Below, one piece after another: positions 47,752 to 58,193 of a DNA stretch of 64,000 nt (positions are counted from its first letter, which is position 1; each line of letters opens with the position of its first letter). The notes under the pieces are model-generated. The model did not search any database. It worked only from the letters and a program-made list of their open reading frames with translations, and was not told where the DNA came from. The DNA is from Cunninghamia lanceolata. Lineage: Eukaryota; Streptophyta; Pinopsida; Cupressales; Cupressaceae. The translations under genes were made by a program, and so were the position numbers. The stretch spans positions 10,186,001-10,250,000 of the forward strand of contig BSBN01001482.1 of assembly GCA_027924645.1 (NCBI GenBank), written 5' to 3'.

Positions 47752-48192
47752 ATGGTTCCATGGTTGCATCATATTGCATGTGTTGGTTCCATGTTGTTTA
47801 AAGGTTCTGGGTATTTCTTCTGTTGTGATTTCTTATCCTGGCAAGCTTGAGGGAATCTATAGGAAGGTATTGGTTGATTATTAATCCTTATTTGAGTGGA
47901 GGTCTTGTAGTTTATCTTATTTCTCAGGGTATAGCAGGTATTTGAAGGATGAATAAGATGGGATATTTTAGATTTGATCATATGGTTACATGTACTATGA
48001 TATTGATCTGGAGCTCCTATTTGATAGCGTGTAAAACCCCTCATGCATGGTGGTTGTGTTCTTTCATTTTATGGTCGTGTGCAATAGAGTATTTGTGTTG
48101 GGTGTATGTTCTTGGCTCCTTGATCACATGGAGAGACATAGGTTTCCATGAATACGATTTGGTGTGCTTATGTTGGGTGCTTGGTTTTAGTC

Positions 48193-48197
48193 CCTAG
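48193..48197 (+). repeat. target-site duplication CCTAG (left)
   Basis: CCTAG before the nested element; its second copy is at 55,597-55,601. Confidence 0.9.
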
Positions 48198-49289
48198 TGT
48201 TGGCAAGAGACACTATATGGATTCATGGTTGTTGTCATTGATGGCAACAAAGGTCATCCCACATATCCGCAAGTCATGGTGTGTCTCTACCAAAAGTCAG
48301 AATGAAGATTGTTGTGGTCCGGTGAACAAGAACAGAGCATGTGGCAAGGTCTGACAGATTGGTCTGGATCTCTCAGAAGAAGTGTCTTGGTGCAGTGCGG
48401 ATTTGGGGAAGTCAAGAGGACTACCTTGAGTAGTATATTCCAAGGATTTAGCCTCCAGTGATGAACAAAGAAAAAGATATGAATAGTTGAGTACCAGATT
48501 CCTGAGAGACAGTGAGAACAGAGGAAGAACTGACTTACAGAGTATCAGACTATTTTCCAGATGTGTTACTGTTGATGGTAAAGGTTGTGAAGGCATGAAT
48601 CATGTTTGGCCGACATGATGAATGACATCTACAAGTATATGCTTGATCCGCATTACTTGATATGCAAGGATTCAGCCGACAGAATAGAGTTTGTGAGAAG
48701 ATAGATTATTCCGGGTGCCGACTAGAAAGATAATGAAATCACTAGTGCGGATATATATAGAGGATGGATTTAGTTGTGAAGAAAGTAATTTTTGTGATGG
48801 TGTATGCGAATAAGTGCAGAACAGAGCAGAAGTAGTAAGAAAGATCCGGTATGTGAAAGGATAGCAGAATAAAGAACAGAGGAAAGATGAAGTGTAGCAG
48901 ATCAGTGTACTGAGCCTAACCGGAACTGAACTCCAGCATATGTAGATGCTTCCAATCAGTTCAAGACTGTGATTCTTATCACTTTGTAGACAGTGTGTCT
49001 CCTTGTAGGCAGTGGGCCTCTTTGTGAGCAGTGTGCTCGGGCAGTGAGCCCTAATTGGCAAGTGCCATTTTGTAATTCCTTATTCTTCTAACAGAGAATA
49101 ATCTTTGGGTTAATCACCCCGTGGTTTTCTCCCTTAATAGGGTTTCCACGTCAAAAATACTGTGTCATGTGTTTTTCATTTCATGGTAATGTTTGTTTGT
49201 TTGATTCAATGCTGCATTGATTAATAAGAAAGTTCAAAAGAAGAAATAATTAGGATAACTGATTCACCCCCCCCTCTCAGTTATCAACA
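48198..49289 (+). repeat. 5' LTR of the 7.4-kb element
   Basis: 1,092 bp, TGTTGGCAAGAGAC to CAGTTATCAACA. Paired with 54,504-55,596. TATATATA at 48,752-48,759, followed by GAGG, is the likely TATA box. Confidence 0.96.
48752..48759 (+). promoter_or_regulatory. probable LTR TATA box
   Basis: TATATATA within GCGGATATATATAGAGGA, conserved in the 3' LTR at about 55,058-55,065. No transcription start can be read from sequence. Confidence 0.5.
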
Positions 49290-49291
49290 AT

Positions 49292-49304
49292 TGGTATCAA
49301 AGCC
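49292..49304 (+). promoter_or_regulatory. primer-binding site of the 7.4-kb element
   Basis: TGGTATCAAAGCC, tRNA-Met type with one change, two bases after the LTR. Confidence 0.88.
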
Positions 49305-49354
49305 AAGTTCCTCCTAATAGAGCCTAACAGCTTGAGGAAGATCTGGGAGTTCAA

Positions 49355-50533
49355 ATGGATGCATATGGTTTAAGGGAGCAACTCAAGACTGCCCTTGAGG
49401 ATCTTGAACAGTCAAACTCTGAAGTCAATGAATTAAAGGAAAGACTCAAACAGGCTGATGAATTCATGAGAGAACTAAAGGACAAATTAAGTCTCTCTAT
49501 GAAAAAGAGAAAGGAGCTACTCCAACAATTGGCAAGACAAAGTGAAGAAAGCAATACAAATGAAGAATTGACTTAGAAAACCAAGTTATGTGAAAAGTTA
49601 TCAAAAGAAGTCATTATGTTAAGACATGAAATGGAATCAGGAACTATAAAGTTTACTCAAGAGATTGAAGAAAAAAGAAAAGCTGAAGACAATCTAAGAC
49701 AATCTCTTAAAGAGAAATCAGAAGAATGCCACCAGATGGACAGAATTATCAGACATCTTGAATTTGATCTTGAAGAGGCCAAAGATAATGAAGAAAAACT
49801 TGAGGATCAAATTGTCTCTCTCAAAAGAGATCTTCAAACAGCAAATGAATATAAAGAAAAATTCAAGATAAGTTCTGCCCAACTTGAAGTACTTCTTGGA
49901 AGTCAAAAGAGGACAGATGACAAGTATGGTTTGGGATATGAGAAAGGAGAAAGCTCCAGATTCGGTCAAAAGAATTTTGGATCAGAAAATCCAAGGAATA
50001 GGCCTAGAAGACCTCCAGTAAGACAGCCCAATGCTCAAAGATATCCATCCTTCAATGGATACTGCCACAGCTGCAATCACTTTGGTCACAAAGCTAATCA
50101 GTGCAGGAAGAGAATGAATCAGACTAATTCATCCTTCTCCGGACAGTGCTTTAACTACAAAAGGTATGGACACAAGTCTCATGAATGCAGAAATATGCAA
50201 ATAAACAAATCATTCAATGGTAGATGCTTTGCATGCAATAGAGTAGGTCATATGGCTAATCAATGCATATCAAGAGGTTATCAGTCAAATATGCAAAGAA
50301 ATGTTATTTGCCAAATCTATAATAGGTCCGGTCATAGTGCAAAAGTCTGCAGAAGCAAGAATCAGGACAAAAGAGGTTCGGTATACAATCAGAATCAAGA
50401 CAAGGGTAAACAAAAGATGAATGTGGATGAAGTTAGGAATCAGATGAACAAGATTTGGGTGAAGAAAAGTTTAGAGAATGTAGAGGTTGGATCCGCACCA
50501 GACTCTGGTGCTGATATTTCTTCCAGAAATTAA
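49355..50533 (+). pseudogene. ORF1: coiled-coil protein with four CCHC knuckles (gag-like)
   Basis: The ATG at 49,355 opens a frame of 392 codons broken once by TAG at 49,574-49,576. Residues about 5-180 are heptad-rich and charged (LEDLEQSNSEVNELKERLKQ, EIEEKRKAEDNLRQSLKEKS), a long coiled coil. An Arg/Pro-rich linker (NPRNRPRRPPVRQ) leads to four zinc-knuckle units at 50,063-50,104, 50,147-50,188, 50,225-50,266 and 50,309-50,350. Units 1 and 3 are intact CX2CX4HX4C (CHSCNHFGHKANQC, CFACNRVGHMANQC). Units 2 and 4 have Tyr for the second Cys. The usual copia UBN2 gag domain is not visible; only the coiled-coil/knuckle end of a gag seems retained. Probable role: RNA binding or packaging. Confidence 0.8.
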
Positions 50534-51188
50534 AAAGTGAGCTCTGGCTCAGGGGGAGACTCAAAGAAAATCATGTTCCCCCAGCCAATCAAGTGGTGCT
50601 AGATGTGACACAAGATGTGGAGTAAAGGGTTTGAAGATACCAGTCCTGAGATGATCTAGACAAGATTTCAGAGGTCCGCATGAAGATATAAAGAAGTTGT
50701 GATTGATCAAGTAAAGACCTGTTCCGGGAAGATGCTCCGGAATGACAGAGGACTACAAAAGGGTCCGGAGAGATCTGGAAGTACATTATTTTACTCTGCA
50801 GACTGGACAGAATGTTTGGGATGTTCTTGTAATGTGTCATCTTGATTTATTCATGATTGAAAGATCTGCATGATGTTCATAGATCAGGACTGATCTGGGA
50901 TACTCCAAGCTATCTGGACAAGGCAAACCGGAATAATATAGGTAAAGCATTTATTGCAAATAGATATTAGGGTTTGCGAAATGATATAAGGGATTTCTCA
51001 ACAATCACTTGATCATTCCACATCCAAGAAGAAGCGAAAAGCGGAGCTCTGAAACAAAATTCATCAAGTTCACCGAAGATCTCCTGCCGAAGTCATTACA
51101 TACAGAAATCAATCCAGCTACTCCATGCAACCGAAGATGCAAAAGGTATTTTCCACTTTCGATAGCTTGCTACAAATCTTTTGAAGAA
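50534..51188 (+). other. region between ORF1 and ORF2
   Basis: Non-coding except that the ORF2 frame is open without ATG from 51,009. About 50,620-50,880 is the part shared with the antisense fragment at 1-655, so it is a conserved piece of the family. It might hold a splice or internal promoter signal for ORF2, which is speculation. Confidence 0.5.
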
Positions 51189-54100
51189 ATGGCTACTCCA
51201 AATATAGTAAAAATCTCAGATAGGCCCCGACCTGAATTTAAGAAACATCCATACAAGTCATTGGAGGTAGATCCCTTAGGAGCATTTTCCAGTGTTCCTC
51301 ACGGAGTTTTACACACAGAAGACATTAGGGTTTACATACATGCAAGCATTGAGGAATTTGGGGAATTCAAATTGAGAGATCTCTATCACAAACAACTGAT
51401 AGACAATGCTTTTGAGCTTAAACCAGAGTATAAGGGTATCCAGAAGAAACAATTTGATCAATGGGTCCGGTATGTACTGAGTAGGATACATGACAACTTC
51501 CTATGGCTGGATAGACCCTGTAAGATCACAAAAGAGGCAATTAGAGCAGTAACTAGTCTATACTCTTCCGGAGGGATACCTATCCTCAAATCTGTCAAAA
51601 ATAACATTGTAACTGAGGCCACCGGATCAAAATTTGATAAGAGGGCAATGACCATTGAAGATATTTCTGATCCGGATATCAAGTATGCGTCCATGATAAT
51701 AGGATACAAGATATATCACTCCAGCAGGGAGAATTCTATATCCAGAACTGCAGTGTATACTGCCTATGAAATGCTAAGGAAGAATGCAGAATATGATCTC
51801 TACGAACAGCTCTTAAGCCAATTAATGGAAAATATATAGAAAATCACGAAGGACAAGAAGAATTCCTTTAAGTATGGTACTCTTATATTATGTCTATTCT
51901 TCTACTTCATGAATGAGCTGCCCGGATCAAGTGGATGGGCATGGCAGAATGACAAACCTGTTGCAGTCCAAATAAGAGACTATCTACATGGGCTCGGGGA
52001 TGCCAAAGCAAGAAATACAGCCCTATGGGGATACTTCAAAAACTTCCAAAGCATGATGCAAGCAAGAGAAAGAATTCCCCAGTCTCTTGTTGAAAAATAC
52101 AAAGACTCAGTGTGCTTTATGGTGGACACTGATCAGTGCCTCATGGAGGCAGTGGAGCCAAGGACTGTCTGGATCATGCCCATGGGGTATGAAGTGGATG
52201 AATAGATAGTGGAGCTGCATGTTCAACACATGCTAAGTCAGCCCAAAGATCTAAAGGCAGAAAGGTTTGGAACCTTTGAGGAGCTGAGTGTAAAGATCCA
52301 TGTAGAACTCAGGGAACCTGAGATAAAGAGGAAGGTGAGAAAAGAAGTAGAGCATATTGCTCAAGGCCTAGGCATCTCAAAAGAGGCACTTGATGCCAGT
52401 TGGGAAAAGAGGAGAAAGGCTGAGGAAGAAAAGAAAAGTAAAGAAAGTGTTCCGATTGAAACTTCCACCCAGACCAGATCATCAAAAAGATCTGCACCTC
52501 CCACAACCAAAAGTTCAAAACCGGAAGTCCAGGCATCCGGTAAAAGATCTAAGACAAAAGCCACAAGGGCTTATGAAAGCCAAAAGGATGAAGAGGAAAC
52601 TGAGTCAGATGAGGGAGTAAAAGAAATAAAGAAGCAGAAGAAGAAAGGATCTGGGAAACCCTCCACAGGCCAAGACAAGGAAGAAGTGGAAGAGGAATTT
52701 GCTGAAAAGCCCACTTTGTCTCTAGACAGTGTAGTCAAATCAGTCACTATGGATGGGAACCTTCAACTGGTGGCTGAATTCTATGATGACTACAATGAGG
52801 CAGATCAAAAGATCCTGCAAGAAGCTATAATAAGGTACTTGAACATCTACAATAAAGCTTTTATTGAGATTATCTCTGAAATCCCAAAGAGCCTAGAGAT
52901 GGAATTAGAGATAAGAAGGAACAATGCCATGGCAAAAGACCTTGAGATCAGGGAACAGATAGCTATTCATCTATATCCTTCAATTGATCACAAAACAATG
53001 AACATGGTATTCAAAGACTGCAAGGATGAATTCAGGAGCAAAGCAAGGATGAATCAGCTTATGCTTGGTGAGACCGACAAAGCAGCCAAGGACACTGAAG
53101 AGATTCTCTGAAAAACCTTCAAAAGGTTTAATCTTCCTGTTGTAGAGGACTTAGGTGCAGAAACAGCTGTGGACTTGGAATCATCTGCTCCGGAAGAAGT
53201 GGGCCTTGAACAGACTAACATCTCTCCTCCGGTTTCCCCTACAGTCTCCGGATCCCAAGAAGAAGAGAAACTACAGGAGAAAGAAGCAGCAGTTAAAGAA
53301 AAAGAGGTTGACAGCACCAAGGATGCAGAGAAAGAGAAGACCCCAACAGAGAAAACCACAACTAAAAGTGGTAAGAGTAAGGAAGGAGAAAAGATTCCAA
53401 AGGACAAAACTGCAGAAGAGAAGAAACATCTGTCTCCGGCAAGAGACACTACACAAACTGTTCAAGAATTCTTGACAAAAGCCACTATAGAAATTGATGA
53501 ACCGGACCTGCTAAAAGGACCATTAGATTTTGACTCTTTGTCACCGGTACAAACAATGAAAATAGCCTCATTTGCAAATGAGAAAGTCAAAGAGAAACTA
53601 CTGAAATCTCACATGGAAGACTGTGAGCTTATGGAGGTAGCATCTGGAGTGCTGGAAAAGATCATGCCATCTTTTCAGAAGGATCCCACAGCCTCCTCTT
53701 CCGGTAATCTCAAAACCTTAGTCAGCAGTGTTAGTACACATTTTGAATCTCTAGAAAAATCAGCTGAAGAAAAGGTCCGGAAGGAGTTTTTGGATAAAAG
53801 GTTCTCCGAGGTTCAGGGTTTGATCATTAATGATAGGAGAAACATGAACATTGGGATAAAGAGCTTAGAAAATGCTCTTAAGGATGGCGGTGAAATATAC
53901 AAATTTTGTATCTCCTGGTCCAAGGTAACAGTGGACATTGAGAAGAAAATAAAAGTGCAAGAGGACACACTACTAAGCTTGTCTCAAAGTTTTGATCCTC
54001 TTTCTTCCTCTATAACAAATCAAGAATGTCAGACTATTGCAGTCTTGAGTGAAATCAAGAAACTAGAGAAGGAAAGGAAAAATAGAATAAGCAGGTTGAG

Positions 54101-54326
54101 TGAGCTCAGGGGCTTAATTGTCCCTAAGCTAGAGGCCATGCATGAGGCCATAGCAGAAGCTCAAATCACAGCCCAGACGAGTGATCCGAAAGATCTAAAA
54201 AGGGCAGATGCATTTGCATTTTTGTTGAGTGGTCACATTTCAATTTTGGATAGAATGAAGCAAAGTTGGGCTACAGAACTGATCCAACTGAAGACATCTT
54301 TTGCAGACATTCTTCAGTTTATGTGA
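51189..54326 (+). pseudogene. ORF2: long protein of unknown function
   Basis: The frame runs from ATG 51,189 (MATPNIVKISDRPRPEFKKH) to TGA 54,324-54,326, about 1,045 codons, with in-frame stops at 51,837 (TAG), 52,203 (TAG) and 53,109 (TGA) and no frameshift. I recognise no family. Residues 1-340 look globular (DQWVRYVLSRIHDNFLWLDR, KITKEAIRAVTSLYSSGGIP, TAYEMLRKNAEYDLYEQLLS), with a hydrophobic patch (GTLILCLFFYFMNEL). About 390-510 is Lys/Glu/Ser-rich with basic nuclear-signal-like stretches (SSKRSAPPTTKSSKP, GKRSKTKATR). A helical segment and a second charged Pro/Lys/Glu linker (53,230-53,450) lead to a helical C-terminal region ending FADILQFM. No catalytic motif of pol, transposase or protease is visible. 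The overall style recalls other retroelement-borne accessory ORFs, but homology is untested. Confidence 0.7.
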
Positions 54327-54490
54327 GCATGTAAATATGCGGCTATGTATAGAAAATTTTTGAAAATTTTGGTGTTCCAGAATCCAACTAAGGGGGAGTT
54401 CCAGAAATTGTATATAAAGATAGAGCATCAGCCAAGGGGGAGCATAGTGTAAACACTTAGTCATTTTTCACTAAGTGTTGCCATCAATGC

Positions 54491-54503
54491 CAAAGGGGGA
54501 GAT
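54491..54503 (+). promoter_or_regulatory. polypurine tract of the 7.4-kb element
   Basis: CAAAGGGGGAGAT immediately before the 3' LTR. AAGGGGGAG words also occur at about 54,390 and 54,435, as is common upstream of copia 3' LTRs. Confidence 0.85.
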
Positions 54504-55596
54504 TGTTGGCAAGAGACACTATATGGATTCATGGTTGTTGTCATTGATGGCAACAAAGGTCATCCCACATATCCGCAAGTCATGGTGTGTCTCTACCGGA
54601 AGTCAGAATGAAGATTGTTGTGGTCTGGTGAACAAGAACAGAGCATGTGGCAAGGTCCGACAGATTGGTCCAGAACTCTCAGAGGAAGTGTCTTGGTGCA
54701 GTGCAGATTTGGAGAAGTCAAGAGGACTACCTTGAGTAGTATATTCCAAGGATTTAGCCTCTGGTGATGAACAAAGAAAAAGATATGAATAGTTGAGTAC
54801 CGGATTCCTAAGAGACAGTGAGAACAGAGGAAGAACTGACTGACAGAGTATCAGACTATTTTCCGGATGTGTTACTGTTGATGGTAAAGGTTGTGAAGGC
54901 ATGAATCATGTTTGGCCGACATGATGAATGACATCTACAAGTATATGCTTGATCCGCATTACTTGATATGCAAGGATTCAGCCGACAGAACAGAGTTTGT
55001 GAGAAGATAGATTATTCCGGGTGTCGACTAGAAAGATAATGAAATCACTAGTGCGGATATATATAGAGGATGGATTTAGTTGTGAAGAAAGTAATTTTTG
55101 TGATGGTGTATGCGAATAAGTGCAGAACAGAGCAGAAGTAGTAAGAAAGATCTGGTATGTGAAAGGATAGCAGAATAAAGAACAGAGGAAAGATGAAGTG
55201 CAGCAGATCAGTGTACTGAGCCTAACCAGAACTAAACTCCAGCATATGTAGATGCTTCCAATCAGTTCAAGACTGTGATTCTTATCACTTTGTAGACAGT
55301 GTGTCTCCTTGTAGGCAGTGGGCCTCTTTGTGAGCAGTGTGCTCGGGCAGTGAGCCCTAATTGGCAAGTGCCATTTTGTAATTCCTTATTCTTCTAACAG
55401 AGAATAATCTTTGGGTTAATCACCCCGTGGTTTTCTCCCTTAACAGGGTTTCCACGTCAAAAATACTGTGTCATGTGTTTTTCATTTCATGGTAATGTTT
55501 GTTTGTTTGATTCAATGTTGCATTGATTAATAAGAAAGTTCAAAAGAAGAAATAATTAGGATAACTGATTCACCCCCCCCCTCTCAGTTATCAACA
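54504..55596 (+). repeat. 3' LTR of the 7.4-kb element
   Basis: 1,093 bp, collinear with the 5' LTR. It differs by about 24 substitutions, nearly all transitions, and one extra C in the poly-C stretch near 55,573. It is followed by the CCTAG duplication (55,597-55,601). Confidence 0.96.
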
Positions 55597-55601
55597 CCTA
55601 G
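55597..55601 (+). repeat. target-site duplication CCTAG (right)
   Basis: Second copy of the 5-bp duplication of the nested element. Confidence 0.9.
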
Positions 55602-56758
55602 TATTGGAAGGCACTGTTTTGTTAACCTCGAATGCATGTAGGCTATGGAGTCGATCATTGGATGATCTAAAAGTTTCTAAAACAACTTAGCTCCTTCATA
55701 TTCTTGTAGATGGTGGTGGTTGTGGAGTTGGCCTAAAGGTGGGCTTGGAGTTCCTAGACATCTTATTCCTTTCTGGTTGGTTGTACTTGAATGTCACAAT
55801 TTCATGTTGGTTGGATCTGAGGGTTTTGTAGATTTTCTATTCAAAATCTATGGTTATTCTTATCTATAATATTCCATTGTTCTAGTATAGTTGTTATGGT
55901 AATTTTGTAGACTTTTGGGTCTTCCAAATGATAACTAGATATGGTTTTTCCTGTGTGTTAGTGACATGGTGGTTTTGCAGGTTTTATATCATTAGTCAAA
56001 ACTTGTGATTTGTAGATTTGCAGATAAACTATTTTTAGATTATGATTCCCTAGGGTTTTTTTTTGATATAAGATAGTTGTAGGTTTCCATGTATGCTTTG
56101 TGTATGGTGTGAGGAGGTTTGTAGCTTTCTTAGTGTGGATATTTTGCTATGTGATTAGTCACTCAACATTTCTATAGTGTTTTTGAGAATAGTTTCTTGA
56201 CTATGGTTACTCATTTGTGGACTTGTTTGACAAATTAGATCTAAGGTTGATCTGGTGTTTGAGTCTTGAGGTCTACATGTTATCTTCTTTGACATCTCAG
56301 TTCGCAGGTTACTGATATGATGATGAGTTTGCATGTTGTATTTGTTTGGGATCTATAATTTATGTAGTTTGTGGGTGTATACAGTCCATTGATTGTAGTG
56401 GGATGACTCTCTTGGGATAAGTTGCCATTAACTTGCAATCCTAACCAATTCATGTGTCTCCAAAGTTCTTTGAATGTGTTCCCCAACACATAAGGACTTT
56501 GAGAGACTAATTATTATTTAATTATATCACTTGGCTTATTGTAATCAATTCCTAATTGATAGGGTCAAGCTTGGGCATACACTTTTGGTGTGGGTCTATG
56601 AAGAAGTTTGTTGACAACTCCTTGAAGTCTATTTCAAGAGTTTGACAAGTCCTAGTGAGTGGGAGTTAACTTGGACACCCACTTTTAGAGGTGTCTTATA
56701 TTTAGACTTGGAGTTTTCTTTTTTATACATATGAATGGATATTATTGATACACTTTGC

Positions 56759-56911
56759 ATGGATATAATGTTGGAGTTAACAGAGGAGTTAGAGATCCAT
56801 AATATTTGCATGAACATGATATAGTAGTTAATAGTGGATTTAGAGATGCATGATTTTTGCATGAATATGATGTGGCAGTTAACAGTGAAGTTAGAGATGC
56901 ATGATATTTGC
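56759..56911 (+). repeat. 51-bp tandem repeat, three units
   Basis: Units 56,759-56,809, 56,810-56,860 and 56,861-56,911 share ATG.A.ATGAT.T...AGTTAA.AG and TTAGAGATGCATGAT.TTTGC. The length of 17 codons keeps a frame open, but unit 2 has stops. Confidence 0.8.
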
Positions 56912-57130
56912 ATGTGCTTGCATGTTGTTGCATGTGCTTGCATGTTGTTGCATGTTAGGTGCATGGACTTGCATGTTGTTGTATGTTACTTATATGGAGT
57001 TGCATGTTATTGCATGTCTCTTATATGAACTTGCATGTGCTTTCATGTTGTTGCATGTTACTTGCATGGACCTGCATGTTATTGCATGTTGCTTCCATGG
57101 ACTTGCATATGCTTGCATGTTGTTTGCATG
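56912..57130 (+). repeat. 10-bp TTGCATGT(T/G) minisatellite
   Basis: Continues from the 51-bp units with repeated TTGCATGTTG and TTGCATGTGC words; the Met/Cys/Leu-rich ORFs across it are artefacts. Confidence 0.8.
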
Positions 57131-58193
57131 AGATTGGTGTGTGTTGATCACTTTAGTTAATAGAAAGCGATTGGGTAAAATTGGATGCCCAATCTGAGGA
57201 CTTTTTTAGTTGTTCCTTTTATTTTGAAATGTATTTGATATTGGCTAAGTTTACTTGAGCAAACTTGGGTCTCCACATCTAGGACAAGCAGTTAATAGAA
57301 GGCTGGACTTTGTTTGACTTCAATCTTCTCTATTTGGAGCACTTGGTTTTTGAATGAGGATTTGTTCTCATGTTATCAATTACCATTGATTGTAGTTAGA
57401 GTTTCAAGCTTTTTAATTAAGAAGCTTTTGTATTAATTAAAAAGCCCCATACTTTTTCTAGAGAGTTGAGTGTAAAAAGACTTAGAAAAAAAGCAAGAAT
57501 CTTTTGAAGTTTTTACAAGTTTGAAGATTGAAGAAACTCTTGAAGTGCATCAAGGAATCAAAAGATTTTAGTATTGAATGCAATCTTTCACATGAGATTT
57601 AATACAAGCATAAACACCTTGGTTGTGGAGTTTTTTTCCTTAGGGGTTTCTCCACATAAATACTTGTCTCCTTCTTGCAAGCTATTTTCTTCTCTACTAC
57701 ATTGATTAAATTGGAGAAATGTTCTAACATCTAAATTGAAAGTAATTTTCAGATTTACACATACTATTAATTTCAAATTTGAAAACATTTTAAAACTACG
57801 TAGCTACAACATTACCTTGTTGTCTCTCCTTTTTTCCAACAAACTTAGATGTGGACTATCTATATCTATAAGATAGATTCATTGTTTATGCAGACTTTGT
57901 TAGTTGGCTTTGCTTGTGGTCATTTGTGCATTGGTATGTTGCATTGGGATGAGAGGATGGATGATTAGAGTTCCTGGATAGTCAATTGTTGTAACTTGTA
58001 GCATGTTTATCACGTTGTCATTGATAGATTGGATACATGCTTATGTGTGAGCTTTTGACAATGATGATTTTATTTTTTTGTTTTGGAGATCTTGGCTCTA
58101 ATTTATTCTTTTATGCTGCTGGCATTGTAGGTGAATTATTAGATGGTGTTACAGCCATGGATGATCTTCATTTAGAGGATGGTTATCATGATG

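Larger units (their letters stand above)
48198..55596 (+). mobile_element. 7.4-kb LTR retrotransposon without pol, carrying an unknown ORF
   Basis: The ends are fully resolved: 5' LTR 48,198-49,289, PBS, ORF1 49,355-50,533, ORF2 51,189-54,326, PPT 54,491-54,503, 3' LTR 54,504-55,596, and a perfect CCTAG duplication. The LTRs differ by about two dozen substitutions and one C-tract indel by my count. I find no protease, RT, RNase H or integrase motif in any frame, so it is non-autonomous. Each ORF keeps a single frame, with one (ORF1) and three (ORF2) in-frame stops. It is the youngest-looking insertion here. A relative lies antisense at 1-655. Confidence 0.93.
55602..58193 (+). other. host II internal region, unique part
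   Basis: Continues host II after the nested element. It has no ORF with a recognisable domain, and its counterpart in host I lies left of the copia A insertion and is lost. It contains the tandem repeats at 56,759-57,130. A segment near 57,390-57,830 has A/T-rich, LTR-like style (GGGGTTTCTCCACATAAATAC) and could be an older LTR remnant. Confidence 0.5.
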
